From Bacteroidales bacterium (GTDB lineage Bacteria; Bacteroidota; Bacteroidia; Bacteroidales; Tenuifilaceae), in assembly GCA_020636845.1 (NCBI GenBank), contig JACJXD010000010.1, positions 1 through 64,000 of the forward strand: 64,000 nucleotides of DNA, written 5' to 3'. The notes under the pieces were generated by a model that was not told the origin of the DNA, made no database searches, and was given only the letters and a program-made list of their open reading frames with translations. Position 1 is the first letter of the stretch; the number at the start of each line of letters is the position of its first letter. A program made the translations under genes and the position numbers. This document shows positions 9,191 to 17,720 of the stretch, piece by piece.

Positions 9191-9568
9191 TTATCGCTGA
9201 TGATTTTTTGCGTCGATGCTTAACGTTGCATGAGGAACTGCACGTAAACGTTCCTTTGAAATAAGTTTACCCGTTTCCCGGCAAATACCGTAAGTTTTGT
9301 TTTCGATACGTACCAATGCAGCTTCAAGATGCTGAATAAACTTCTGTTGGCGTTGGGCTAACTTTCCGGCTTCTTCTTTTGAAAGTGTGGATGCGCCCTC
9401 TTCCAAAACCTTAAACGTGGGCGAAGTATCTTCGGTGTCGTTGCTTTGGCTCATGGTAATAGCGCTCTTTAGGATTTCGTAATCCTGACGCGCTTTTTCG
9501 AGTTTTTGCAGAATCAATTCTTTAAATTCCGCCAACTCCTCGTCCGAATACCTTGTTTTTTCTGCCAT
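9191..9568 (-). CDS. TraR/DksA-family protein lacking the four-cysteine zinc finger
   Basis: A 125-residue protein with an N-terminal coiled coil (about 5-40 and 60-95) and the C-terminal DksA segment YGICRETGKLISKERLRAVP. DksA-family proteins bind in the RNA polymerase secondary channel and modulate initiation. Only one cysteine (in GICRE) remains of the usual C4 site, so zinc binding is doubtful; this cysteine-poor form is what I would expect in Bacteroidota. It lies 49 bases downstream of ileS and upstream of lspA on the same strand. Confidence 0.88.
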   Translation of the reverse strand: MAEKTRYSDEELAEFKELILQKLEKARQDYEILKSAITMSQSNDTEDTSPTFKVLEEGASTLSKEEAGKLAQRQQKFIQHLEAALVRIENKTYGICRETGKLISKERLRAVPHATLSIDAKNHQR

Positions 9569-9617
9569 GGCTTTAAATTTTTCTAAATATATAAAAAACT
9601 ATTCTAATAAATACATC

Positions 9618-12600
9618 TTACTCTGCAATCTTTTCAACTCTGATAGAAGTTGTTAAATCGTCGTCAAGGTCAATAACCGTTGAGGTTCCATTAAGTTCAC
9701 CATCTATTATATTAATCTCTTTTGCAAGCGTTTGACCAGCTATGTAATCGTGATGTGTTTCGATTGCCTTATCTAACTTGTCGTGTTTTTTTAGTGTAAT
9801 CCTAATTTTATCGGTAACCTCAAAGCCCGAATCCTTTCGAATATTTTGAACTCTGTTAATAAGTTCGCGAGCTATACCTTCCATACGTAAAGTTTCGGTA
9901 ATGGTTACGTCCAGCGCAACAGTATAGCGACCCTCGTTTGCAACCAACCATCCGGGAATGTCCTCCGACAGAATTTCCACATCGTCGGTGGTTAAATCGA
10001 CATTACCGCTGGAGATTGTAATGGCAAAAGTTCCTTCCTTTTCCAAAGTAGCAATGTTTTCCTGTGTCATGGCGGCGATTGCCTGGCTAATTTCCTTCAT
10101 CGATTTGCCGTACTTTGGTCCTAACGACTTAAAGTTTGGTTTGATTTTTTTAACCAAAATGCCAGCCGAGTCGCTTAAGTATTCCAACTCTTTAACGTTA
10201 ACTTCGCTAAGAATTAGCGATTCAACCGCTTTAAGTTGTTCCATAAACTTCTGGTCGAGAATGGGAATCATAATTTTGCTAAGCGGTTGGCGAACCTTGA
10301 TATTTACCTTACGACGTAATCCCAATACTAACGAGCATACGTTTTGTGCCATATCCATTCGTTCCTCAAGATTCTTGTCGATTAACTTTTCGTCAAATTT
10401 CGGAAAATCGGCAAGATGCACACTTTCAGACGAAATATGTTTCGAAATATTATTTAAATCGGTAAATAGTTGATCCATGTAAAACGGTGCGATTGGAGCA
10501 GCCAAAAGCGAAACGGTTTCCAAACAGGAATAAAGTGTTTGGTAAGCAGCAATTTTATCGGTATTATAATCGCCACCCCAGAAGCGTTTACGGTTTAAGC
10601 GTACATACCAGTTGCTGAGCTGTTCGGTAACAAAATCCTGAATAGCCCTACCGGCACGGGTTGGTTCATAATTCTCGTAAGCATTTTCAACTTCCTTAAT
10701 AAGCGAGTTGAGAAGCGATAAAATCCATCGATCAATTTCGGGACGTTGTTCAACCGGAATTTCAGCCTCTGCATAACGGAACCCATCAACGTTAGCATAG
10801 AGTGCAAAGAACGAATAGGTATTGTAAAGTGTTCCGAAGAATTTACGTTTAACCTCGTCAATTCCGTCTATATCGAATTTAAGATTATCCCAAGGTTGAG
10901 AGTTAGTAATCATGTACCAACGCAGAGGATCGGAACCGTATTTCTCGATAACCGACCAAGGATCGACAGCATTTCCAAGACGCTTGCTCATTTTATTTCC
11001 ATTCTTGTCCAGTACAAGGCCATTGGAAATAATATTTTTATACGCAACAGAATCGAAAAGCAGGGTGGCTATTGCATGAAGGGTATAAAACCAACCTCTG
11101 GTTTGATCGACACCCTCGGCAATAAAGTCGGCGGGATAAAGTTCGTGGAAGTTTTCCTTATTTTCGAATGGGTAATGAATTTGAGCATAAGGCATTGCAC
11201 CCGAATCGAACCACACGTCGATTAAATCGGGTTCGCGGAACATCTTTTTACCATTGGACGAAACCAGAATAATATTATCGACAAAAGGTCGGTGTAGATC
11301 GAACGACTCATAGTTTTCAGAACTATAATCGTCTTCCTTGTAATTCTCCAGCGGGTTAGTTTCCATAAACCCGGCCTTCACCGATTTTTCTATTTCGGTT
11401 TTAAGCTGAGAAACCGAATTAATACATATCATATCGGAGCGATCCTCCGACACCCATATAGGCAAAGGAGTTCCCCAAAAACGCGAACGGGAAAGATTCC
11501 AATCGAGCAGGTTTTCCAACCATTTTCCAAATCGTCCGGTTCCCGTACTTGTCGGTTTCCAATTTATGGTATTGTTAAGTTCAATCATTCTATCCTTTAG
11601 TGCGGTTACCTTGATAAACCAACTATCGAGCGGGTAGTAAAGAATAGGCTTATCGGTACGCCAGCAGTGCGGGTAGTTGTGAACGTGTTTTTCGATGCGG
11701 AATGCCTTGTTCTCTTTTTTCAACGCAACGCATAAATCAACATCAAGGGTAGAGTCGTTTTCGGTAAGCGTTTCGTCGTATTCGTTTTTAACATACCTTC
11801 CGGCATACTCGCTGTATAATTCGGTGTTAATGTTGTTTTTAACAAACTCCGGATTTAACTCGTTCAACAGGTAAAACCTACCTTTTTTATCTACCATAGG
11901 TTCAATGCCATTGAACTTATCAATAAGAATCAAAGGAGCAATTCCTGCTACTTTAGCAACTCGGTCGTCGTCGGCACCAAAAGTCGGAGCAATATGAACG
12001 ATACCGGTACCATCCTCGGTTGTTACATAATCGCCGGAAATAACCTTAAAGGCTTCACCGTTGGGTTTTACCCAAGGAAACAGTTGTTCGTAACGAATGC
12101 CTAAAAGTTCTTTTCCGGAAACTTCCTTTAAAACCTTAAAGGGAATCTTTTTATCGCCGGGCTTATAGTCTTCCATGGGAAGTTCCGCATTTGCGGCCGG
12201 AAAATGATAGTTAACCCTTTCCTTAGCCAAAACAACGGTAATGGGTTCGCCGCTATACGGATTGAAAGTTCTAACAATGGAATATCTGATGGATTCGTTT
12301 ACAGCCAATGCGGTGTTGGACGGTAATGTCCAAGGGGTGGTTGTCCATGCAATAATATAAATATCGGTATCGCTAATGTCGAATAGCCAATTGCTTTCGC
12401 TGTTTTTAACAACCTTGAACTGAGCAACAACGGTGGTATCCTTAACATCGCGATAGCAACCGGGTTGGTTTAATTCGTGAGTGCTAAGTCCTGTTCCTGC
12501 AGCAGGAGAGTATGGCTGAATAGTTTTACCCTTGTACAATAACCCTTTTTCGAACAGCTTGGCCAACAGATACCAAAGCGTTTCGATATAACGGTTGTCG

Positions 12601-13061
12601 TAGGTAATGTAAGGATGTTCCATATCAACCCAGTAACCAATTTTATGGGTAAGGTCTTCCCACAAATCGGTATATTTCATCACCTCTTTTCTACAGGTTT
12701 TGTTATACTCTTCAACCGATATTTTGGTACCAATGTCTTCCTTGGTTATGCCAAGCATTTTTTCAACGCCGAGTTCAACGGGTAATCCGTGGGTATCCCA
12801 TCCGGCTTTGCGTTCAACAAGAAACCCTTTTTGTGTTTTATATCTACAGAAAATATCTTTAATGGAGCGAGCCATTACATGGTGAATACCGGGCATTCCG
12901 TTTGCCGACGGAGGTCCTTCAAAAAATATAAATTTGGGATGTCCTTTACGTGTTTCCAGACTTTTACGAAAAGTATCGTTTTTATCCCAAGTTTGAAGAA
13001 CATCCTTGTTCACCTGCGATAAATCTAACCCCTTGTACTCCTTAAATTTAGTCGAACTCAT
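9618..13061 (-). CDS. ileS: Isoleucyl-tRNA synthetase
   Basis: An 1147-residue class I synthetase that charges tRNA-Ile. The N-terminal HIGH signature appears as GIHH at residues 58-61 after FFEGPPSANGMP, and the KMSKS loop as NKMSKRLGN. The large insert between them is the CP1 editing domain, which hydrolyses Val-tRNA-Ile (WTTTPWTLPSNTALAV region). The longer C-terminal extension without an obvious zinc knuckle suggests the eukaryote-like IleS type common in Bacteroidota and often linked to mupirocin tolerance; that last point is inference. An inverted repeat lies 43 bases before the start. Confidence 0.97.
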   Translation of the reverse strand: MSSTKFKEYKGLDLSQVNKDVLQTWDKNDTFRKSLETRKGHPKFIFFEGPPSANGMPGIHHVMARSIKDIFCRYKTQKGFLVERKAGWDTHGLPVELGVEKMLGITKEDIGTKISVEEYNKTCRKEVMKYTDLWEDLTHKIGYWVDMEHPYITYDNRYIETLWYLLAKLFEKGLLYKGKTIQPYSPAAGTGLSTHELNQPGCYRDVKDTTVVAQFKVVKNSESNWLFDISDTDIYIIAWTTTPWTLPSNTALAVNESIRYSIVRTFNPYSGEPITVVLAKERVNYHFPAANAELPMEDYKPGDKKIPFKVLKEVSGKELLGIRYEQLFPWVKPNGEAFKVISGDYVTTEDGTGIVHIAPTFGADDDRVAKVAGIAPLILIDKFNGIEPMVDKKGRFYLLNELNPEFVKNNINTELYSEYAGRYVKNEYDETLTENDSTLDVDLCVALKKENKAFRIEKHVHNYPHCWRTDKPILYYPLDSWFIKVTALKDRMIELNNTINWKPTSTGTGRFGKWLENLLDWNLSRSRFWGTPLPIWVSEDRSDMICINSVSQLKTEIEKSVKAGFMETNPLENYKEDDYSSENYESFDLHRPFVDNIILVSSNGKKMFREPDLIDVWFDSGAMPYAQIHYPFENKENFHELYPADFIAEGVDQTRGWFYTLHAIATLLFDSVAYKNIISNGLVLDKNGNKMSKRLGNAVDPWSVIEKYGSDPLRWYMITNSQPWDNLKFDIDGIDEVKRKFFGTLYNTYSFFALYANVDGFRYAEAEIPVEQRPEIDRWILSLLNSLIKEVENAYENYEPTRAGRAIQDFVTEQLSNWYVRLNRKRFWGGDYNTDKIAAYQTLYSCLETVSLLAAPIAPFYMDQLFTDLNNISKHISSESVHLADFPKFDEKLIDKNLEERMDMAQNVCSLVLGLRRKVNIKVRQPLSKIMIPILDQKFMEQLKAVESLILSEVNVKELEYLSDSAGILVKKIKPNFKSLGPKYGKSMKEISQAIAAMTQENIATLEKEGTFAITISSGNVDLTTDDVEILSEDIPGWLVANEGRYTVALDVTITETLRMEGIARELINRVQNIRKDSGFEVTDKIRITLKKHDKLDKAIETHHDYIAGQTLAKEINIIDGELNGTSTVIDLDDDLTTSIRVEKIAE

Positions 13062-13103
13062 ACACTAAAAGCTTAAAAATATTATCCTTATTTAAACACA
13101 AAC

Positions 13104-13120
13104 GTGCTGTATTACAGCAC
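13104..13120. repeat. Perfect 17-bp palindrome upstream of ileS
   Basis: GTGCTGTATTACAGCAC has eight-base arms around a central T. It lies 43 bases before the ileS start and 112 bases past the VanZ-like stop. It could be an operator of ileS or a terminator hairpin for the VanZ-like gene; the minus-strand sequence after it (GTTTGTGTTT) is moderately T-rich. Confidence 0.5.
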
Positions 13121-13231
13121 ACTAATTACAAATAGACAGTTACTAAAAATCTCACAAAAATACAGGAAATCTTAACAATATCAAATGTTTAATTTACAAA
13201 GGAAATTCAGATAATGTTGATGTTCTTTTAG

Positions 13232-13606
13232 TTACTTACGAAGTTTACGTATAGCCCAAACAACAACGATTCCGGTTGTTACTCCTATTAAATTTGAAAT
13301 AAGGTCGAAAATGTTGTACGTTCTATGAGGAATGTATATTTGAAGGATCTCGGATATGGCAGCAAAAATCATTAGTATTGGAGCAAGGTAGCGAAGCCTT
13401 ATTTCAATTTTAAAGGGAACTATAAGGAAAACAAGAACGATGAAAAACAACACGTGAATAAGGTAATCGGTGTGGATAGTTGTAGTTCCCAGTTTAACTT
13501 GTGGAAATGTGAAAGGAATGTACAGGGGAAGCAATAAAATAGCAACAACCCAAATAACGGTGATGGCTAAAACACTATACCTGTTGTATCTTACTCTTTT
13601 TTCCAT
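13232..13606 (-). CDS. VanZ-like integral membrane protein
   Basis: A 124-residue protein with four predicted membrane helices (about 12-31, 45-64, 68-88 and 98-120). The pattern of an acidic/His motif (HTDYLIHVLFF), a glutamate in ISEILQIYIPHRT and then FDLISNLIGVTTG is that of the VanZ-like family, named after a teicoplanin-resistance protein but widespread with unknown role. A second member of the family lies at 36.5 kb. Confidence 0.82.
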   Translation of the reverse strand: MEKRVRYNRYSVLAITVIWVVAILLLPLYIPFTFPQVKLGTTTIHTDYLIHVLFFIVLVFLIVPFKIEIRLRYLAPILMIFAAISEILQIYIPHRTYNIFDLISNLIGVTTGIVVVWAIRKLRK

Positions 13607-13766
13607 GCCTGTAAAGGTGTAAAAATATTTTTATGGGTGTCCGATTTTTTGTAAAAATTTGCCAACGCTTGTATTTTGTTAATGGCAAGAAAAGGATTTG
13701 TGACTGGTTTATAGTTAAGCCTCAACTGTTTTACCTAAAAAGAACATGAAGTTAGGAAACATTTTT

Positions 13767-13774
13767 TACTTTTG
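13767..13774 (+). promoter_or_regulatory. -7 element before the YhbP-like gene
   Basis: TACTTTTG matches TAnnTTTG; the start codon is only 19 bases downstream. Confidence 0.45.
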
Positions 13775-13792
13775 TAATGAATATGGATTAGC

Positions 13793-14239
13793 ATGAGCAA
13801 TTTACCCGATAAGCGAATAACCGATTTTATAAACGACCATCATGTTCTTACGTTGGCAACCTGTTTCGACGAAGAACCTTGGTGCGCTAACTGTTTCTAC
13901 GTATATCTGGAAGAGGACAACAGCTTTGTTTTTACTTCCGATTTTAATACTAAGCATGTGCAACAAATTAGCCACAATATTTTTGTTGCCGGAAGCATTG
14001 TGTTGGAAACCAGTATTGTTGGGAAAATACAAGGAATACAATTTCAGGGTATTATTAGCGAACCCAAAGGGGAATTACACGACAAAGTTCGAAAGGCCTA
14101 TCTAAAACGCTTTCCCGTTGCCATGCTTATGGACACACATCTTTGGGTTGTCGATTTAACTTTTTTGAAGTTTACGGATAATCGGTTAGGTTTTGGGAAA
14201 AAGTTGACATGGTCCAAGGATTTAAGCTTTCATAAGTAA
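13793..14239 (+). CDS. Pyridoxamine-5'-phosphate-oxidase-like split-barrel protein (YhbP family)
   Basis: A 148-residue protein. Its start (RITDFINDHHVLTLATCFDEEPWCANCFYVY) and FTSDFNTKHVQQI are typical of the YhbP/UPF0306 branch of the flavin-binding split-barrel fold. Such proteins bind FMN or related cofactors; the substrate of this branch is unknown. No signal peptide is present. It is followed after 33 bases by an NAD-dependent epimerase-like gene on the same strand and may be co-transcribed with it. Confidence 0.8.
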   Translation: MSNLPDKRITDFINDHHVLTLATCFDEEPWCANCFYVYLEEDNSFVFTSDFNTKHVQQISHNIFVAGSIVLETSIVGKIQGIQFQGIISEPKGELHDKVRKAYLKRFPVAMLMDTHLWVVDLTFLKFTDNRLGFGKKLTWSKDLSFHK

Positions 14240-14272
14240 TAGGTTTCGAGTTTTTTCAGTTTCGATAATCCC

Positions 14273-15301
14273 ATGGAAAGTATGGCACAAAAAGTTTTGG
14301 TAACCGGTGGAACCGGTTTGGTTGGAGCGCATTTGCTTTACGAATTGGTTCGTAAGGGCTATTCGGTTAAGGCTACTAAGCGGAACAGTTCCAACCTGAA
14401 ATTCGCAGAGTGGGTTTTCGGACTTTACAGCGGTAATCCTGGCGAATTGTTCAAAAAAGTAGAATGGGTAGAAGCCGATATGCTCGATTACGCTTCAGTA
14501 CAGGAAGCAACCAGAGGCATTGATACTGTTTTTCATACCAGCGCCATTGTGTCGTTTAATCCGTACAGGGCTAAAGCAATTATTTCGAACAACGTTGCAG
14601 GGACTGCCAACATTGTAGATGCCTGTTTGGAGAACGGAGTAAAAACACTTTGCCATATAAGTTCGATTGCAGCCCTTGGCGATACCAATGCACAAGGCTT
14701 TATCGACGAAAATTGCAAATGGAGTTCAAGCAAAGGACAAGGCGCCTACGCGCTAAGCAAATTTTTGTCCGAGAATGAAGTATGGCGTGGAAAGGAACAT
14801 GGTTTAAGAGTGATAGTTGTAAATCCATCCGTTATTCTTGGCCCCGGCCGATGGGATAGCGGTAGCGGACAACTTTTTAAACAGGCATCGAAGGGACAAC
14901 CTTTTTATACCGAAGGTATTTCCGGTTTTGTTGACGTTCGCGATGTCGCCAAGGCTATGGTTGTACTAAGCGAAAATGACGAAATATCGAACGACAGATT
15001 CGTGCTGAATGCCGAGAATATTAGTTACAAACAGCTGTTTACCATCATAGCCGAAAAAGTCGGTAAAAAGGCACCTTATATTAAAATACCCCGAACGCTT
15101 GTCAAAGTAGTCTCGCCTATAGTATATTTAGTTGGAATAATTACTGGTACTGGCGGAAAGATGTTGGTAAAAAGTACCGATGCAGCGTTTAGCAAAACCT
15201 ACTACTCGTCGGAAAAAATTAAAAAGGCAATAAACTTTCAATTTATCCCCGTTTCCGAAACGGTGGATTTTATTACAAAAGTTTTTAAAGCATCAAGGTA
15301 A
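14273..15301 (+). CDS. NAD-dependent epimerase/dehydratase (extended SDR)
   Basis: A 342-residue extended short-chain dehydrogenase/reductase. The Rossmann motif VTGGTGLVGAHLL is at about residues 10-22, and the catalytic YxxxK is YALSK, with the upstream serine in HISSIAALGD. NPSVILGPG is typical of the dihydroflavonol-4-reductase / 3-beta-HSD-like branch. The substrate is probably a nucleotide sugar, sterol-like or aldehyde compound, which I cannot specify. The start may be at 14273 or at the ATG three codons later. Confidence 0.85.
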   Translation: MESMAQKVLVTGGTGLVGAHLLYELVRKGYSVKATKRNSSNLKFAEWVFGLYSGNPGELFKKVEWVEADMLDYASVQEATRGIDTVFHTSAIVSFNPYRAKAIISNNVAGTANIVDACLENGVKTLCHISSIAALGDTNAQGFIDENCKWSSSKGQGAYALSKFLSENEVWRGKEHGLRVIVVNPSVILGPGRWDSGSGQLFKQASKGQPFYTEGISGFVDVRDVAKAMVVLSENDEISNDRFVLNAENISYKQLFTIIAEKVGKKAPYIKIPRTLVKVVSPIVYLVGIITGTGGKMLVKSTDAAFSKTYYSSEKIKKAINFQFIPVSETVDFITKVFKASR

Positions 15302-15346
15302 CGTAAATAAACTTTCAATTATTAATTCGTTAAATATTTTGTGCAG

Positions 15347-15799
15347 ATGAAAACAAAACACGTAATATTGGCAATTGCCGCATTTACCGTTACGGGTAAG
15401 TTGTTTGCCCAATCGGGAAGTTTGGAAATAGACACGGATTTAAAGAGTATCAATATTGAAGCATCTGCCGATTTTGGCAAGTTTAAAACGGAAATAGGAA
15501 CAACCTTTAACGTTTCCGAAAAAAAGATAACGGAACTTCATGCCAGTTTACAAATGAGTCCTGCCGATATTTATATGACATTGGAATGTGGACGGTTAAC
15601 CGGCAAATCGGTTGACGAAGTTGTAGCTGTTTATAAGGCAAACAAAGGAAGAGGTTGGGGCGTTATTGCTAAAGAGTTGGGAATAAAGCCCGGATCAAAG
15701 GAGTTTCATGAACTAAAAGCCAATGTAAAAACTCGTGCCGATAAGGGAAAATCTAAAGGAAAAGGGACCGGACATGGCAACGGGAAGAAAAAGCATTAA
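15347..15799 (+). CDS. Small secreted protein with Lys/Gly-rich tail, unknown function
   Basis: A 150-residue protein from the ATG at 15347; an in-frame GTG two codons upstream is a less likely start. A signal peptide ends near LFAQ, followed by an acidic beta-like segment. A central part reads like a helical domain (YMTLECGRLTGKSVDEVVAVYKANKGRGWG; VIAKELGIKPGS), similar to a motif found in some hypothetical exported proteins. The last 18 residues are almost only Lys, Gly and His. The basic tail suggests binding to a polyanion such as LPS, nucleic acid or polysaccharide; that is inference. Confidence 0.7.
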   Translation: MKTKHVILAIAAFTVTGKLFAQSGSLEIDTDLKSINIEASADFGKFKTEIGTTFNVSEKKITELHASLQMSPADIYMTLECGRLTGKSVDEVVAVYKANKGRGWGVIAKELGIKPGSKEFHELKANVKTRADKGKSKGKGTGHGNGKKKH

Positions 15800-15815
15800 A
15801 CTTATGCAAATGAAG

Positions 15816-15842
15816 AAGGTTGCCTAACAAGCAACCTTTTTT
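15816..15842 (+). terminator. Rho-independent terminator
   Basis: AAGGTTGC / GCAACCTT stem around CTAACAA with a following T run, between the convergent secreted-protein gene and the barrel gene. Confidence 0.85.
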
Positions 15843-15843
15843 A

Positions 15844-17004
15844 CTAAAAATTCCATTCCCCTTTCAGATATACAAATTGCCCAAAGTTGGCATACTCATC
15901 GGTGCTTTTGCCGGTTAGTAAAATTGCATTTAACGAAACGTTAATATTATCCGTGGCCGAAACCGATATTGTAGGAATTAGAGCAACGGAACCGTCGGTT
16001 GGGTTGGCAATGGCCGAAAGGCCGGGCGTTACCAAAGGACCGAATTGTCCGGTTATTCCAGTCATTACGTTAAACTTTCCTCTACTCAATGTCATCGGCG
16101 ATTGTACCTGCGTGTCGAACAAGTTCAGGTTTCCCTGATTGTTTTTCTTTCCAAACGAATTGTATAGTATTCCTGCCTGTACATACCAGTTATCGCCAAA
16201 ACTGTAATCGGACGAAAGGGTACCAACAATTCCCTCGGGAGTATTTTTGTTTATATACGATTTAAAATAGGATACTTCGCTTCGAATGGCAGCCCCGCCG
16301 ACACTTTTGGTAAAACCAAAGCCGGCAGTCAATAACGAGCGCATTTTTCCTGCAATAAATTGCACATCGGCTTCGTAAATATTAAATCGGTACACTATGC
16401 CCAACGAGGTGCTATCCCATGTTTTAGCCGGTTGATAAACCGCTTCGGCAAACGAGGCTATTCCGCTAAAGTATTTCACACTTAAAGCATCTGTCCCCGG
16501 ACGTTCGGGATATTCCAAATCGAAATACGAAAATGTATTGAAAATATCGTTTGGATTCCAAACAAGATCGATTCCCCAGTTTATCCGTTGTCGCCCTGCA
16601 ACAATTTGCCAATTTCCATAGTTAACGGTGGCATTCAACCTGTCGATAATGGTATGCAAAATGTATGAATTTCCGTTTGACCAGAGGAACGAAAGGTCGA
16701 AGAAAGAATTATCGGTATCTATTTGCTCCGCGTAGTTGGGAATCATTTTTACAAAATCACCATAAATAAATCGGTTGCGGGCTTGAACATCAAATTTTAA
16801 CCAATTGGTAGGATAATATGTAAGTTGTAGGCGATTATCGAGCGTGTTGTCCGAAAACCAGTACGAAGTATCGGGGTATGGAACATAAAGGTTTTGAAGG
16901 GACTTAATATGTCCCTTGAATTCCCATTTGGAAATATTTTGGGCATAGCTATACTGTAAAACGGCAGTTAATGCGATTAGCAGGAAAACAGTTTTTTTCA
17001 TCAT
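15844..17004 (-). CDS. Outer-membrane beta-barrel protein of the Lol-like ABC operon
   Basis: A 386-residue protein with a signal peptide ending at SYAQ and alternating amphipathic strands to a C-terminal aromatic residue (LKGEWNF), typical of an outer-membrane barrel. The motif GRQRINWGIDLVWNPNDIFN resembles the DUF1302/alginate-export-like barrel families. It is the last gene of the operon and starts 15 bases after the ABC ATPase gene. It may be the outer-membrane receiver or pore for whatever the ABC transporter moves, or it may use that transporter for its own assembly; the sequence does not decide. Confidence 0.75.
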   Translation of the reverse strand: MMKKTVFLLIALTAVLQYSYAQNISKWEFKGHIKSLQNLYVPYPDTSYWFSDNTLDNRLQLTYYPTNWLKFDVQARNRFIYGDFVKMIPNYAEQIDTDNSFFDLSFLWSNGNSYILHTIIDRLNATVNYGNWQIVAGRQRINWGIDLVWNPNDIFNTFSYFDLEYPERPGTDALSVKYFSGIASFAEAVYQPAKTWDSTSLGIVYRFNIYEADVQFIAGKMRSLLTAGFGFTKSVGGAAIRSEVSYFKSYINKNTPEGIVGTLSSDYSFGDNWYVQAGILYNSFGKKNNQGNLNLFDTQVQSPMTLSRGKFNVMTGITGQFGPLVTPGLSAIANPTDGSVALIPTISVSATDNINVSLNAILLTGKSTDEYANFGQFVYLKGEWNF

Positions 17005-17019
17005 ACAACGGAACGTTAT

Positions 17020-17694
17020 TTACGATTCTTTAATTACGCCGTCTTCGAGTACCACCACGCGATGTGCTCTATTGACAACTCGTTGGTCGTGTGTGGAAAA
17101 AATAAAAGTAACACCATCGTCCTTGTTTAGCAGTTCCATCATTTGCAGAAGATTTTCGGCCGATTTTCCGTCGAGGTTTGCCGTTGGCTCATCGGCTAAA
17201 ATGAAATTCGGCTTGGAAGCCAATGCACGTGCTACGGCAACGCGTTGTTGCTGTCCGCCAGAAAGCTGAGACGGTTTACTTTTATACCTATCGGCAAGGC
17301 CAACTTTTTCCAATAAACTATAGGCAATTTTCCTGCGTTCTGCAGCCGGAACACCCTGCAATTGCATGATAAGTTCCACATTTTCGCCGGCGCTTAAAAC
17401 CGGAATAAGGTTATACGACTGAAAAACAAAGCCTATGTGATGTAACCTAAAATTGATAAGTTTTGAACCTTTCAGCGTATCAACCCAAACATCGCCAACG
17501 CGGATTCGTCCCGACGTGGGCTTGTCGAGTCCGCCTAACAGGTTTAGTAACGTTGTTTTGCCCGAACCCGAAGGACCAACAATGGCCGTAAATTCACCCG
17601 CTTCGATGGTAAGGTTGATATTTTTTAGCGCCGTAACCTTTATTTGAGATTCGTTGTAAGTTTTTTCAACGTTTATTACTTCGATAACTGCCAT
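17020..17694 (-). CDS. LolD/MacB-type ABC transporter ATPase
   Basis: A 224-residue ATPase. Walker A is GPSGSGKTTLLN (about 39-50), the Q-loop lies in FVFQSYNLIPVLSAGENVEL, the signature is LSGGQQQRVAVARAL, Walker B is ILADEPTANLD, and the H-loop is FSTHDQRV. The LolD/MacB/FtsE class pairs with FtsX-fold permeases and performs mechanotransmission rather than classical transport. The two permeases immediately upstream fit this. Six genes from tetR to the barrel run on one strand with gaps of 2 to 64 bases. Confidence 0.93.
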   Translation of the reverse strand: MAVIEVINVEKTYNESQIKVTALKNINLTIEAGEFTAIVGPSGSGKTTLLNLLGGLDKPTSGRIRVGDVWVDTLKGSKLINFRLHHIGFVFQSYNLIPVLSAGENVELIMQLQGVPAAERRKIAYSLLEKVGLADRYKSKPSQLSGGQQQRVAVARALASKPNFILADEPTANLDGKSAENLLQMMELLNKDDGVTFIFSTHDQRVVNRAHRVVVLEDGVIKES

Positions 17695-17720
17695 GGTTTC
17701 AATTTTTATCTGTTTTCAAT

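Noticed and set aside
9958..10473. 171-codon plus-strand frame inside ileS
   Set aside because: It is the antisense of a conserved IleS C-terminal region, without start signal or recognised domain.
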